DNA from: Apteryx mantelli
Lineage: Eukaryota; Chordata; Aves; Apterygiformes; Apterygidae
DNA: 64,000 bases
NCBI RefSeq assembly: GCF_036417845.1
Contig: NC_089979.1
Location: 119,755,415 to 119,819,414 of the forward strand
Reading direction: 5' to 3'
This document shows, piece after piece, positions 11,401 through 27,100 of this stretch. The notes beneath the pieces were generated by a model. The model was not told where the DNA came from. It made no database searches and saw nothing but the letters and a program-made list of their open reading frames with translations. Each line of letters opens with the position of its first letter. The stretch's first letter is position 1. The position numbers and the translations under genes were made by a program.

Positions 11401-14400
11401 TCTCACTGTGGGCAGCGTGATAATTTAATCAGAAAACTGATGTTTTGAAGGATAAAAAGTCAGCAGAGGGAAGATAGTAGCGAGGAGGAGAAAGTGTAAC
11501 GCCAGCAAGCAGCTTTCACGGCATGATGTGAAGCAGGGAAAGCTTCCAGAGGGAAAAATGCCACTTCCAGCTAAAAATAAAGTCTGCCCAGGAAGCCTGA
11601 ACCCAACAGCTTGTCTGCTGCCAACTGAAGCAGCGTTAGCTGAAAGAGCTTTTAATCAGCTTTTAAAAAGAGACAACAATGCTTTCTGCGTTTCAGTATG
11701 TGCTGTATTTACTAGTTTGTGGCTTAGTAGAAAATGTAAGGGCTTGCTCTTTGGACAGTAATATAAGATCTTTTCATTCAAATCGTACACTTGAAACTGC
11801 AAGGTATCGTCCACCTGAAAGGAAGGATTTTCCAGTCAAGTGATGGAGGCTTCTGAGTTAGGAAACCCAAATTCTGTTCCACAGACGCCAATGAGGGCTG
11901 GTTACTCTGTGCTTGACTCTCTCACCAAATTGATGCAGGGTTTTCCCTTAGTGCTCTGCCTCAGCTGCAAATAAAGCTGAGATTTGCCTGCCTTGGAGTT
12001 TCTGAGGCTAAACGGTGTCCTGTTTACAGAGAGCTCTGAGATCTTTGCATTGACAGCATTAAAACCCACTTTCAGAGCACAGCCATTAGAGAAATAGTGA
12101 CAGTATCACCCTCTCTCCAACTTCACAGGAATAGTGACAATCTTACCCTTCATAAATGTCACTCAAGGGGGAACTTAAAAGGTAAAAAACAGTGAGAGAG
12201 GTTTATTACGCAAACAAGCAAAAATAGCTACTGAACGCATTGCGCTGGAGTGAATACAGGACCAAAATCACTCTGGGGATCTGCCTGTCACTTACAAGCC
12301 ACTCAGAGTTATGCTCTCAAAGTTTATGGAGCCATTAGCAGCTCCCTAGTGGATTCTGGCTCTCTACTCATTTGGGGGCTATCTGCTGTACGTACGATAC
12401 GGCATAGTGTGTATACCTCTAGCATTGCCTGTAATAATGCTCGTAACACTGAGGGGTGATCAGTCGTTCATGAACAGAGGAGAAAGCGACACCAAGGGGC
12501 AAAGAGCCTGCACCATATCTGTAGAAAGGACAGATATTTATTTTTCCTTTAAATTTAACAACTTAGGTGCTATATTCCCATCCCATTCTATGCCAGTGAG
12601 CCACATGAAGAAAATCACTGTCATGGTAAAAATTTGCACTACAAAATTTGCCAGACACGATGCATCTGTTTCAGTATTCTCACTCTAACGGCGCACAGCG
12701 CTGAAAACAGGAGAGTTTCCTTTAAGATAACAGTTTGCAGCAACGTTACTGCTAAGCCATTTTCAGAAACACAGACATTTCCTAGGGCAAAAGAGGTTCC
12801 TGATACAAAAGGTGGAGGGACCCTTTTGTCATAATAATTTCAATCATTTGCACAGCATACCAGATTCCCTGGCAGGATGGTGAGTAAAAGCACATGAGAC
12901 TTGATGTCTGCTGGCATTGTAGGAATGGGGAGCGAAAAGCTTCACACTCATGGCACTGTTGCCCACACTCAAAGGGTCTCAGAGGAAACTACCAGGAAAG
13001 CAAATATGGTTTTAAGCAGGGATGTCTCCAGAGACTTAGGAATCTTTCTACTGGATGTTCTGACTATGGTTGCAAGTCATAGAAATCCTGACAAGACAGA
13101 TCCTGCTGAGATGTTCTATCGAAGTTAAAATGTCTATACTTAGACACTGGAAATCAGGAAATAAAATGAGCATTAGAGATTTGCCACGCACATTTTCAAG
13201 CCTTTGGAGAATTATATTACATGCAAAAGAGAAGGAAGGCTTTACAGAGATTTGCTCTGTATTTACAGAACCAGTAAATATATTGATTTTGGTTATGACT
13301 ATCATAACCATGTATGTAGTACATAAGTACTAATCCATGCATTAAGCTGTGAGGATTTTGCTATATTTTTCTTTTTATAAAAAGTTAGACACTTGCTGCA
13401 CTGATTTGTGATCCCATCCCCATTACTTAGTGATGACATTTGCCCCTGCATTTAGCTGTGACTCAGATATTTCCAAAGCATGAGGATGTTGAGGTGCCAG
13501 GACATACCTTCAGTGCGTCTCTAATTTTAATTCACCAGAAATGGAACTTGGAACAGAAAAAGGAGGTGGTTGAAAAACAGGGCAGCTTCTGCGAAGGTAC
13601 TCAGACAGCTAGGGACTAGGAGACCCAGTCAGAGCATAGCAATACGCTGCTGCCATCGTGCCCATTACTCTTTTTATCACACAGGCATCTGGTGTTTTGA
13701 AAGCCCACTAAGAAAGGGATATGCTTTTAGCACACCAAGCAGAGAGTAACACTCTCAAAGCTCTTGTCTGCATAGAGCTTTATCCTGTCAACAGAAATAA
13801 AAAAGTGGAAAGGGAAAGACTTCATTTTTCAAGTATATTTGAAAGCAGGTTTATGCTCTATTCATGCAGGAAGAAACTCCCTGCCACAGCTTCCAGTGTC
13901 CCAAGCAATGAGCAGGGTAGACAAAACCCTATGAACAGAGGGCAACTCCAGGCCCTGGGAGAAAGAGAAAAACCTATGTCACGGCCCCCATATGCCCACC
14001 TGTGGTGGCATGAGAAAAAAGAGAGAGACAGAAAGGAGGCATTAACATCATGCAGTCCTGTGGGGAGGGCAACACGGTGGTGCCCACACTGGGTGGTTTC
14101 CCATACATCCTCACCCACTGTCCTGCCCTGGTGCCACCCTGGGCAAATGACTTCACGTCACAGTGCTCATACTCCCTCTCTGTTTGTTTTTCTGTCTTGC
14201 TTGTTCAAACCGTGAAAGGCCATCAGGGTGGCAGCACCCTCCAAGGCTACAGAGCTGGGTCCTCTATCAGCCTGTGCCAAGTCTTCTTCTTCCCCAGGCT
14301 TGTTCCTGCCTCCCTCAGAGCAGCGCAGCGGGGGCAGCTTCACCTCAGTATATCAACCTCTTCCTACCTGAACTCTGGGAAGGAGGCAAGGAAGGGAAAC

Positions 14401-17400
14401 CTAGTAACAAACCAGGTACTAACAAATGCATAGCAGCAGAAATCACAGATAAATATTTACACCAGGCAAAACCCCACCACTAATGAAACTGTGGGCTGCA
14501 AAAGGCGTGGGGTTAAAAAGAGACATTGCCTCACCAGCATAGTTTATGAAGGAGAAAATGGACATTTGTGGGGAAAAGACTGAAAATGACAAAATGAAAG
14601 TGGAATAGGATAAAAATCCTGATGGAAGGCTATACTTGTGTATAAATGTGTGGGTCAGCAAAGAAGAATCTGTAGCAATGGACTTTGCTTACAGTCATCC
14701 AGGTGGCTGGATTTCCTGCTAAACCACAGGGCAGTCATGTAAACAAGAAGCAGTGAGAAGCTTTGTCATCAAAAAAGTATTAAAAAAACCACTCTAGCCT
14801 GGCCCAGATCTATATAATGATACATTTATATGGTCTTGATAAGACAGTACAGAGGTAGTGACTCATCCTAATCTAACTGCCTGATTAATATATCTTCTGT
14901 TAGCAAGACACTGAACTCAATAAAGGCAGTGAGTAGTACGGAGATAAGCAAGGACACAGTGATATGTTTGTTCAGGTGTTAGCAGGACAAACATTTTACA
15001 CCTGCACTCTCCCTTTGTTCTTAATAAATTCCCCTCCCATTCATGGAAGGTTCAAGTCTCTATGGCTGCCTCTTCACAGAAACAAATAAATGCCTTTTCT
15101 AGTACTAGGGTTAGGCAAAAAAAATGGGGAGGTTTGTTTATGCGCAACATGGGAGCTCCATTAACAGGGAGGCAACCAGAGAGAGGTCCAACAGACCTGA
15201 GTCATAAAGGAAGGGGAAATTCTGGGGCAAATTCTGCTTCATTTTGTAAGTCACATTCTCTTCCCATCTGCACTGGTTAGACACCTTAGCACTGCTGAGC
15301 TGACATCTGGGAGATGTTGAGCTGCCTCCAGTCTTGCCAACTGATGGGGGCGCTGGGCAATAAGGATCCTCGAAAATCAGACTAGTAGGTTTCAGGCTCT
15401 TTTACATCTTGTTTTCAGGGGACTTCCTAAAATGGAAAAATTATTTTATTAATTCTTCAGCCGCAGCAATCCTGGAGCAGATTTCTGGCTTATTAAAAAT
15501 AATACAGTATGTCAGGCAATGCCAAGCTAACATAAAACTAACTACCTAAAAAAGTAACTTTCTAAAAAAGAGAACCTGATTCTCTAGATGCTTTTTGCAC
15601 TTTATAGTCACTTATTAGAATGGTAATGGTATAATAAATAGTGTAAAACTCTGACTTGCTATTTTTTTTTATGTTCCTTTTGTACTGATGCAAAAGGCTG
15701 TACAGGTTAGAGAGCAAAGAAAATTTGACGATTGATAAACATGACTTTCCTGTACTGCTGTTAGACTCAGCTCTGCCATGGACCTCCTCTTTCCCCACAG
15801 CCCATCTGAAAATTTTTAAGTCTTCAAGGCAGACTGGGCCCCACTTGCTTCTCCATTTTGGTCTTATGGGCCAAAAACAATGACGACAAAAAAAGGAGGC
15901 AGAGGAGACGTTTGACTGTGGCTGACTGAGGCTGCAGGAGACCCCAAAGACCAAGTGTCTGTCAATCACTGGGGGCTGCATTCATCGTATGGTAGTGATC
16001 CTCCTATAGGAAGGAATTCTGGCTGACATATTTATCAGGCTGCTCTCAATCACCTTTCCCTACTCTGTTACAGAGAAACTATGCAAGGCCTGGCAAATGT
16101 GTTGAACGGACTGACAGTCACTGTGGCAGCCTGTAGCAGCAGTTTAGTGGCAGGGAAAAAAAATCACTTGATAAGAAATCTTTGGAAAGGATTAAAGGAA
16201 GACTAAATTTACAATCTTAAAAATGCAAGAAGGTTTAGTTTTACACCATTTCACTTGTCATTACCATCTTTGTCTCTCAAATAAGTTCTCCCGTGAAATC
16301 CTGCCCTGATTCTGATAGCAAGATTTCCACTGATTATAGCGGGGATCTGAAGCATCACCCTCTGCATACTCAGACTTAAAATCCACTGCATTTGTAGCTG
16401 GCATGACTGAGAACTCTGGACCAGAAATTCAGTTGGCATAATCTCTTGCAACCTTATACACCCAGCCCAGGATCTGGCCCTGCCTTTGCTAATTGCCTTT
16501 TGTTGCTTCACAAAGTCACCCCTGTTGTCCTGACAAAAGTGACAGAAAAAATGAAAGAATGTGAAGAAGTAATTTGAACTCCAACATCTGATGCAGCTTT
16601 CAGCAAGATGTTAGTGTAAAACATCCAGCAGCCACAGCATCTGATCTCTGCTTCCCCCTCCTGCCCGAAAGGCCTCCTTCGCTTTGCACCCTGTGCGGCG
16701 TCAGTCCAGACAATATCTGGGTCAGCTAATGGTGCTGTCTGCAGAGCAGCAATCCAATAGGAGCAACTGTTGGTGCGGGTGGCTGGTGCACACCCACATG
16801 CCTCCGCGTTGACACTATGAATGTGAATACTTCCCCTCACTCACGCTTGCTCAGAATTAGCTACTGTTGATGATGATTTGCTATTAGTGTGAATTCAGAA
16901 AGGAGGCACGTGACCAGCTGATAATACGGCGGTGGTTTTATGAACTGTGTTTGAATATAAAAAAAGGAAAGGAGAAGAGAGGGTATAAAGGACAGAGGTT
17001 CATTCTACCTGTGATACAGAGAGATTACCCCATCAAAAGTAGTATTTACCCATAAGAATTTAACTCATGGAAATATCACCCAGCAAGAAGGAATTTCCAC
17101 TTTTCAAACCCAGGCCAAAAGCACAGAGGAGCCATCAAGGCCCACAGGTGGACAGTCTTTCACCAGCAGCCCTGGTGGTCTGAAGCTGCCCAAGAGCTGG
17201 GAGACAACAGGGTAGTCCAGGTAACTGGCAGTATAAAAGACAGAAAACAGGGCATATGGCACATGATAGGAATCTGTCTAGCTGCACTGAGTTCCTTTGG
17301 TAAGAGACATAACTGCACAGCAAAAGGAGGGAGTGAGGAAGCACATCTGGCCTAGCTGTGGTTTAATCAGCAGAGATACCAACAGCATGGCATGGGCTTC

Positions 17401-20400
17401 CCACAGGCTAGAAAATCCAGCATGTGTCCCTGGTTCTGTGTGTCCCTTCTGCAGTTCACTTGGAGGCCTCTGTTGCCACATCTGCTCTTGTATTGTTTTT
17501 CATGCTAGGGAGATTAAACTCCCAGAGATATGCCTGTCCACACTTCACCCTCAGTGCAGTCATACCCCTAGATCAGTTAAAGATTTGGCCTTTCATAGCG
17601 GCTCTTATTTAGTTGTATAATTTCATCTAAATAAAGCCACCCAGGCTGTTGGGAGAGGGTGAAGGAAAATGAGCTTTTATTCTGTAGAGAGCAAACAAGA
17701 CAGGGTTCTTCATCAAGTCACAGAAATGCCCAGAGGCTCTAACCAAAAAACATCACAGTCCTGTTGTGTTTGTACAGCGCCCAGTCCAAGGTACAAGACA
17801 GTCAGTTCCCCAGAGAGCTTTCAAACTGCTAAACCATATTAGATAAAGCTGACAGAAGGCAATCGTCCTCCAGCCAAACTGTGTGTTCTTTAGCTTCCCC
17901 ACTAATTGGAAATGGGGTATGCATTTTGGGAAGTTGAAGCTAAAACTCAGTGAGCTCAAGGAACTTTTCTAAGCTGGCAAAGCTCCACTTTGCCTAAATG
18001 ATTACATCTTTCTCCTGCGCAAAACACACACACATTCACACAGATGCAGATTTGATTTCAGCAAAGGATGTCTATAAAAGCCAACAAAGGAAAAGGAATG
18101 TAAGACAGGGTTTAATCAAAACAGTGTGGGCCTTACAAGAAATACCAAGCTTTTCCCATTCTGAAGTGTCCTACATTATCAGGCCTACTGCCCTGCAACC
18201 AAGTCATCACCTCTTTTCTTCCCAAAGCCTCCTGAAAACAAGCCTACCTTGTCTCACCAGTCGCCTTCTTAGCCGCTGAGTCCAGAATGCGAGAATATTG
18301 GTAGGTCAGGTATTGAGTGGCCAGGCAGAGGGTTTTGCTGTATGGATATGGGCTCCTATGCTCTCCCACCCAGATAATGTGTCCTTAGAACAACATTTTA
18401 CAGTGGATTTTCATAACATTATATTTTACAGTTCTGGCCTTTGTTTTGGCTTTCCATGTATGTGTGTAAGAGAGAAACAGTGCTCATATTGAGGGTGGTA
18501 GAAAAGGGAGGTAGGATGGAGAAAGCTAAAAATCAGTTAAAAATTTGCAATGCATATGGGATTTCTAGTTGAAGTGAGAAGGTGGGAGTTATCATATCAC
18601 ATACAGTCAGAGAACACATAGCTTTAGTTCACCTATCTCTGGCACCAATCACAGCACAGGCTTCACTTGCCAGGCACACCTGATGGTTGTGGTGAACATG
18701 AACAGCTCGCAGTGCTCACCTTCAGTACCAGATGGATATTGTTAAGCTGGATGCTGCCTCAGCTTCAGGGTAGAGACTCCCTCAGGTCTCTTTTGTGTGC
18801 CTGTGTGCATGAAATCAATGGCTGCCTAATAGCTAGAGGACACAGGCTGAGCCAGAGTCGAGGAGTGCCTTCACTGGAAACATGATTCTGCTTTGGGGCA
18901 GCTTGGTGGGAATCAGAGGAGTACCACAGGCTTACAGCTCCCTTTGGCTTCTGGTCATGGTGTAGGTCTCAGCATCTTTGGAGGATCAAGCCCTTCATTA
19001 CCTTCTCATGATGTCCAAGGCCCCATTGGAAAGGGACAGGTACTGTGCACTGGCCTAAAACCACTTACTCTGAGGAGGAACACAGAAATTATCCCTGCTC
19101 CTGTCTAGCTCTGTGCCCTCAAAGCCTCAGATCAGCGTTTGTGCAAAGGCTGTTTGCGTGAAAGAACAGAAATCATCTGGCTGAGGATGCATCATCTCAA
19201 AGTAAACACCACAAAATGATCTCAGCAGACTCAGGGCACACTATCCTAGCAGACGTGACATGATTGCTTTACAGCTACAGATCACAGCAGCACTCCTCCA
19301 CAGAACTGAGGGTGAGGATCTGGTCTCCATAATTGTGTTTTTATACAGTAAGAGGATATTCTTCTAGTGCTGTAATCAAATTCCAACTTAAAAGAACACA
19401 CACAAAGGAAATAAGTAACCTTCACATTGTTTACATTCATTACACTGAGTAACTCCACAGTGGGCACTTCTCAGAATGAAGTTTTGAAGGGCAAACATGA
19501 TTTGACCGAGTTTGCTCTATTGGAAGAAAGAAAAACAGTTTAGGTAAATTAAGAAGAAACCTTAAGCTTCAGCTGCAATCTAAAAATAGCTTTCGAAGTG
19601 CAAAAAGAATGTAAAGATCCGAGCAATTATTTTCTTTCCATTCATTGGTGATTGCCTCTGTCTCTCCAAACCTCAGGCTGTTTTGGAAGCAGAAGCATTA
19701 GGAACTATATTAAAAAAATTGGTCTTCAGTTTACTAAGAAGACCTGATCAACTGAAATTTGCAGATATATGGCTTAAAAATCAGTCAAAGAAGAATAAAA
19801 GTTCACTCGTTTTTTTTTTAAACATAAGATGGGCCAACTCAGCTGTGAAATTCAGATCTGAGGACAGATTTTGGATACTCCAAATGATGTGGCTGCTCAG
19901 ATCAAACTTCACTGTAGCTTATTACCAAAACAGAGTGGTCATGAAGCTCTGACCCAGAAGAGCAGGTTAAATTCCCTCTCAAGGGCTACCAAGTCCTTGT
20001 GGGATCTCTGCAGCCCAGGCTAGCAGGGCCCTGCATTCACTTCTTCTGATTCTCTGCTAGTTTGTTAAAAGCCATTTCCCCTTCAGCTTCTGAACTGAGG
20101 CCGATATGTAGTCTATGACATTACTGGTGGCAATAGCAGATCTAACTATGACAGTTTCCCTCTAGGTGAGATGAAAAGGAAAGAAATACTCGCCCAGGTG
20201 ATCCTATCATTATCAAGTGGCTGCTAGCAGTTTGTGGACACATTGCACTGGACTTTGAACTCCCAACAAGGAACACAGGTTGCTTTTCCCATGTATAACT
20301 TGTGATGCATACCCAATGAGTCAATCCTAACAAATGAAGTCTTCAGTGGCAAAGATACCACCCCATTACTCCTCCCAGCATAAGAGCGAGATAGTGAAGC

Positions 20401-23400
20401 CAGTCTAATTATCTCTTCCTCCAACTAATGATCATTCATTGGATTTGAGATGACTCATGACTGGCCTTTGATCACATCCAACCCTGCACACAGTCCCTTC
20501 CTGGTAGGATGAGCTCTGCAAGGTCTACAAAAAGGACTTGGCTCGCTTGTGAGACTTACTTATGCAGCTGCAGTGATGCCGGCAGCTGTTGCTAGGGAGA
20601 CAGGCCCAGGTTTGGGGGAGCCTGGCTCTCAGCACGTGGCGATGGAGGCACCTTCCTCATGGTTGCATGTGGTCTAGTCGTTTTGCTGTAAACTAAACAC
20701 ATCTTCCTGCTGTTGAAGCGGCTTTCGCTGTGTGCACCTTAGCACACCGGAGGTGCATGAAATGCTGGGCGGCCCTACAGAGGGTGGGAGGCAGCCACCT
20801 GGCTGCCCGGGAAAAGCCAGCCTGCTTCCGGACTCCATTGGTGCAAACTTGCTGCTTTGCCTTTGAGAGTTGCCACAACCATGGCAACAAGGTCAGTTAA
20901 ACTGAAAATGAAATGGGTTCAAAGTCCAACATCAAAGGGGAGCAGTTTCCTACCCACACTGCTCTCAGAGTGCAAGGCTCCACAGCAAATTTGTGGTTAG
21001 CCTGCCAAAAGCCCCTAGGAATTGCTCAGCCAGGCTGTCCTTGCCAACAAGGAAATTCCTGTCCTTGGGTTTTTGTTTTTTTTCCCCTGCTCCATCTAAT
21101 CCAAAGGAGAGTTTGGGGCAAACAAAGGAAATGTAATACTGGTGCCCCCGGGCCTTCTCCTCCCATAAGCCACTATGCCTTGCAAAAAGGAAACAGTGGA
21201 GCTTAGGAACACGTTGTTCCTCGGATTTGGGTAGAATGAGTGGTGTCAAATGTCCCTCCCACGCACCTTTCTTCATAATTTTTAATAACTCCATGTGCTG
21301 GGGGTATTTGTTTTTCATGTCATTCATCAGCCAGTTACATGTGAAGAAGTTAAGTAAAGGCTTTGCTAAACTGAAGGTGCTATTCTGGTCCACTTGCATT
21401 GACCCCAAACATCTTTATTTCAAGCAGACTCAGTGAAAGTCTGTGAGGAAATGCAGGCTTGAACATGAGAGAGAACTAGAGCATTAAGGGGGGGGAGAAG
21501 AACCTCATTTGCTTCAGGATAAATCTTAACCTACACCTTTGTTCCAATGGGATTTAATAAAAGATGCTGGCTCTCACCACACTGTGAAGTTGGCTTTAAC
21601 TGTGCCTGAACTGGGGACTGCTGGGTGTCTCCATGCAGATGTTTCTGTGCAGAGATTAAGGGCTGCATCCTGGTCTGCCTTCTGCACTGAGGAGAGCGCA
21701 GCTCAAGGTTATTTACTGCAGAGGGGAATCTGGGACATGACTCAGGCATTTTGCATGAGTCTATCCTCTCCTACCTCTTCTGCCCAGAGAGCAGGTGCCC
21801 AATGAATCCAGAATTGAAATGGTCCAGAAAGGAAGTCCTAAGAGATATGTAGGAAGCATGCAATATTTCACACCTTACATTCAGAGCAGGGAAGAGGAAC
21901 ACACACTGAAGTTCAGTCTTACAATCCCCAGGCTCCAGCTGTAGCACAGGGAGCCCCTATGCAGAAAAAGGCTGGGAGAAGAAAAAACTCATTCATGATC
22001 AGGAGGCACTAAGACAAAACATCATTAATAGCGTCTGTAGCTGTGCACCACATTTTCAGGTAGGACATTATTTTACTTCATATTCCGACTTTGAGTCTCT
22101 CTCCCCCTATTTTTTCTAAAAGGCAGGATCACCATTAATTGCAAAACTCTGTGTGGGAGTTCCAGTTAAGCAGCTTTCACTGAATGGTACTAAGATATAT
22201 TTTAAACCCTTTATGTGATTATGCATATTTTCAACTCTTGGAAGAAACTTTGTTTCCATCAAAGTTCTCTGCTGATAAGACTAGCTCTGTAAATAAAAAC
22301 TAAAACAGCTTTTCCAAGGTGGGAATAATTTGATGCTCACAGTGAGCAGGAAGTATATAGCTTCACAGCGCATTTGCATTAGTGCCAGCCTCTCCAATAA
22401 CATAGACTGAAGCACAGTAGAGCAATATTTATTCTCTGAAAGCAGCAACATGTCTGTAAGCTAAAGGTAGAGCCATGACTTTTTGGTGGCCATTTGGTTG
22501 CTATAGAATCCAGCTTCTGCTGCAAAACTTTGCTAAGGAATTCGGAGACTTACAGTTTAGTCAGCTTTTCTAGTTGAAAGAAATATTCTTCCTGTTTAAA
22601 AGATTACATAATACACATCTATCTCCCTGAATTTGGAAATGGCTGCTGAGAAAGCAATTAGAAAAATGTTCTAAGGTGCCACAATTATACTGCAAGGATG
22701 ACAATATTTTGTGTTCCTCTCAAAGCCCTGACTTCCAATATCATTATACAAGCTCAGCTGTCTATTGAGAAAATCATGTTTCTTGCTCTCAGTTTCAGAA
22801 AAAAATTTAAAAGTGCTAGCACGAAAAGCTCAAGAACTAGAAGGCAAATAAAAACATGATTAATCACACCATTTTTGAAGGCTTGTAGTACCATCCTTGT
22901 CATATTCATGTTACCCAACCTGAAACAGCCTCCTTCATCTCTTCGCTGCAATGAACTCCAGCTTCCCCATCAGCAGCTTTCCCAGTGCAGTTAGGCATGG
23001 TCCGTACAAGATCTGTGACACATGAAACTGAAAATGCAGGGAAACAGAATAAATGTGTATTGATACAGGGATAAGACAGAGGACCAATCCACACTTTATA
23101 TTATTAATATGCATGTTTAATTCTGTGAATGTGTTTTATTTTTTCCTAATGGGAAATAAGCTGCCCCAGGATTTGTAATTTTCTGCATCAGAGCCCTAGT
23201 TGCCATGCAGAACAAGGGACCTCGATAACAGGGTCTTGCCACACAGCCAAGAAGACGACACACAAGGGCTGTTGTTATCATCACTTCTTCTCGATACCAC
23301 GCAAGGTAAACAAAGTGTCAGCTAAAGAACTGGAGATGAGGGAGACAGAGGCTTCACACCTTTCACCAGATGGCTATCACCACTGTGTTACTGCTGTGCC

Positions 23401-23736
23401 TTGTGGTTTTACTGCTCCCCCTCAGCATACAATCAGTGCTGTTGCTTGATTCTTACAATTCAATGGGACGGGGTAATGAAAAGTGATAACCATATTCAAT
23501 AAATAGAGATGGGACCAAGAGGTAAATCCATCATATATCTCCCTATCAGTCCAGAGGTTCAACCTGGTAATCTTTTGCACAGGGTGCTGAGAGCATCAGA
23601 GCTCTGGCAGGCTGCACTTACTTTGGCCCGGCTGTCAAGGTGTTATCCCACATTCCTAAATGTTTTTGCAGCCCCTCTTAAGCTGTGACTTGCAGAGTCT
23701 ACAGCACTGATGGCACCTGAGCACTGATAAATCTAG

Positions 23737-23764
23737 ATTGGATCTAGTCTATTGGATCTAGTCA
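23737..23764. repeat. 14-bp tandem duplication
   Basis: The unit attggatctagtc plus one base occurs twice in direct succession (23737-23750 and 23751-23764), with one final mismatch. Seen directly. Confidence 0.85.
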
Positions 23765-24182
23765 CACTTTAGGACTTTCAAATGGGAGACAGGTGGTCTT
23801 CCATCGTCAGAGTGAATAAGGAAGAAAAACACAACCTCCGAGAAATGAAAAGCTCTTGGAGGCTTTGGGCACTTGCACTAGATGAACTGCAAGGGCCTTT
23901 GGACATCATGAAAAGCTGAGGTGGGTGAAGGTCCAAACCCATGGTGGAAGGCACCAACTGGGAAGCAGGCAAATGGAAAATAGTAAATGGACACACCCAG
24001 AAATGAGGTCAAAGGGCCAAAGGGTGAGGCAGAAACATGCCACTAAAAGGAAAATGTAACAGAAATTGAAAAACATCATCAACATACAACCACAAAGACA
24101 ACCTCAGTCATTCTCATTTGCTTAACATCTTGTTTATTGATCCGTCACAGTTTCTGTCCTGTTCCAAAACTTAACAGTTACC

Positions 24183-24195
24183 AAAAAAAAAAAAA
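24183..24195. repeat. Poly(A) tract, 13 bases
   Basis: Uninterrupted A run followed by an A-rich stretch. No retrocopy can be recognised beside it. Confidence 0.8.
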
Positions 24196-27100
24196 GAAAG
24201 CATGTTTGGGCAGACTGCCAGTGCCAAAGCTTTTCTTTTGACTAGAAAATTTGAATTTGGGGCTAGACTGCCTGGAGACAAGCATTTAAGAAAGCATTTC
24301 TTCTCCTTCCCCCATCCTTCCCTAACCCCAGATATGCCCATCTGATGGGCTCTGCATTGTGGCACCTGCCAGAAAGATGGTAATACGTCACAGGGTGGTT
24401 ATGATCTTTTACCTTTCTGCTCTCTCAACCCTCCTGTATTCACGCTTTCTTCCTGGGAGAGAAACCAAAGCAAAAACAACACAAATGTGAAGATCCTTGC
24501 AAGCAGAAGTGTTTTCTTAGGAGCTGCAGAAAGATAAACATTTGCTTTCACCGTCAGCTGCCCCCAGCCCAAGTTATACCAATCAAAGTCTAGAGTCTAG
24601 GCATATAGCAGCAATACAGCATAGTCAACTCTGAAGCAGCCAGATAGTCCCTGCTGTGACTCCCCTTCCCCCAAGCTCTCCTTTCCTAAGAAATTAAGTA
24701 TAAGAAGTTTCTGCTCAGTCTGAGCAAAGATCAGCCTCAGAATTCAGACCATTAAATGACAACATGTAGAAAACTAAACTTTGTTCTCTGGGAGCCTGTT
24801 CTGCCCTGTGTCTCTGCTGTTCCCAAAAGGGCAAGTTCAAAAAACCAAAAAAACCAGTGCAGTGAGCTCAGCAGCCTGGCTCTGGTCTAGACACTGTCTC
24901 ACAGTACCCTAGCTCCCCGATTCAGTCTGCCTGACCCAAATCATCCAGAGCATTTCCACCACAACAGGGCCCCTGGCATTTAGAGGGGTGGAACTCCTGC
25001 TTTGGTTCAGGACCAGGAAAACTAGTGACACAGACCAGGCTCCTTCATCCATTGCTTCAGCCCAGTCCTCAGAAGGAGCTTTTCCTTGCCTCAGGAAAAG
25101 TTGGCTTTGCAGGGGACACATAGGACACAACAATGGACAGCAGAAAGGGGATTTCCTCACTCTCTCTAGCGGTCACCAGGTGAGCAGAAATTTGAGATTA
25201 ACCCGACTAACCCTGCGTTCCCAGGGGATGTGAGTCAGAGTGAGTCAGCTCTTATATGACCTCTCTTTCCTGTCTCAGCAGCACAAGAAGCACTGTATTA
25301 TTGACGACAAGGTTAATTAGGTGGTGGAAACAGCAATGGAGAGCAACTGTACTCCATAGCAGCGCACATGCAGTTAGGTGTCCAGAAACACTCTACGTCA
25401 TCTTTCCCACTGGCTGCACATAGACCGCATGTCCATCTGACCAACAGAGATTTCCAACTGGGATTGCTCCTCCTGAGAGTTGCCTCTCCAAAGGAAGATT
25501 TCTCTTCCTCTGTGCAGGATCACAGGCTTTCCCCTTTCCCACCAGCGAGCTAACAGAGACCAGCCACCTACAGAGACCCACTGTTAACCTTCACTTCATT
25601 TGAAACCAGCTTTTGCTTCCTCCTAGCCAAAGGAGAAAAAATATCCAGGCCAGACTGCAAAGAAATACACTGTCAAATATTGACTTTGCTGCACTTCCTG
25701 GGAAGTTATGAACCCAAGGGAAATTATCAGGCTACGAAGGAGCACAGCAAGCTCAACAGTAAATCTACATGCACAACAGATGGTTCTTTGTGAAGAGGGC
25801 AAGTTTGGTCAGTTTTTTTTAAGGTTACATTTCTATCTGGTTTAGCCCACATTTGCAATCAAGCTGCCCAATTTTACCCTCTCTTTCAATTAGAAAAAAA
25901 TTGTAGCTAGGTCAGTGTCTGTAAGACCACAGAGTAAATTTGTATGAGAAGATTGAGAAACTGTTGTAAATGACTGCTTGGGTTTTCCAGCAGGGCAAGC
26001 AGATTTTCTGTGTGGCTGCTGTTGTTGTGTATTGCAGGCTCTTTTCCTTCAGAAAGGTGGTAGTTTAAATTGGAATTAGACATAAGGTACCTGCCAAGTT
26101 CAACATGCCTCTGAGACAAACACGCCTGTGTCCGTGAGAGGCCCCAGCACTGCTGAGGCTATGCAAAGGCCAGTTCAACTATTGAAAACAGTGAGGAGAT
26201 GACTTGTCTGCATGAAAATGCAACTGCTTCTTGTAATGTAGACATAAACTTTTCAAGGAAGTGTTGCTGGAAGGGCAGAGAGAAATGTGAAATACAGGCC
26301 TGACTGTTTATTTTACTATTTTTTTAAGAGTTCATTTCTAGTTCTCCTGCATTACACACAGACATACTTCTGTGCACTATCTATCTGCCCTGTCACAGAA
26401 ACACTCGTCCTGGACACAGCTCTGGGATTGGCAGGTTTCGGACCCTTCCAGCATTCAGGCCATACGTCCTACACCCAGAGCCTGTCTCACTCTGGCCTTG
26501 TACCCATGGAGCTATGTCTGTAGCAAGAGGGGAAAGAGAAAGACTGGGCCATGTATGCCACTCTGCAACTCTCCAGGATCTCTAAACTGCCTCTTCTGGA
26601 GAAAAATTAAAACACCCTGGGCAAATGCTGGGGCGTGGTTCTGGCCCATAGGATTTCACAGGTCTCCTGGGCTAATTCAAGCTGAATTAGATATATCCCA
26701 TCAGAGTAATGTAGGGTTGTGGGTAATCCTAATAAATAAATTCTGGGGCAATCTTTAGGAGACTAGATACACCAGCATCAATTCTTTACTTGAAAATTAA
26801 GCGGGAAGAGACAAAGCACCTTGACCTTCCCAGACTGCTATATCAGAATCACCTATACTAGATATTTTCTTTCCACCTTCTCCTTGGTAGAGTATTTCCC
26901 TGTTCCACATTAGTAATCCAGGGACACCTCACAGTACTGACACTACAGCATGAGAGGTGAATATGGATCACTCATGTGCCACTCCTGCTATTTCATTCTG
27001 CCTTTCCTGGTAATGACAGCACATATGGATGAACACAGGACCCACAGCACTGCAAGGAAAAGAACAACTTGCTCCTTCTTTCCATTCTTGTTTCTGTTTC

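Noticed and set aside
13721..14215. 164-codon plus-strand frame, longest outside CR1
   Set aside because: No recognisable motif, no flanking splice or promoter evidence, and overlapping frames of similar length on both strands. The length is near what chance gives.
20965..21408. 147-codon minus-strand frame
   Set aside because: No family resemblance, no consensus splice sites at its ends, and composition like the flanks.
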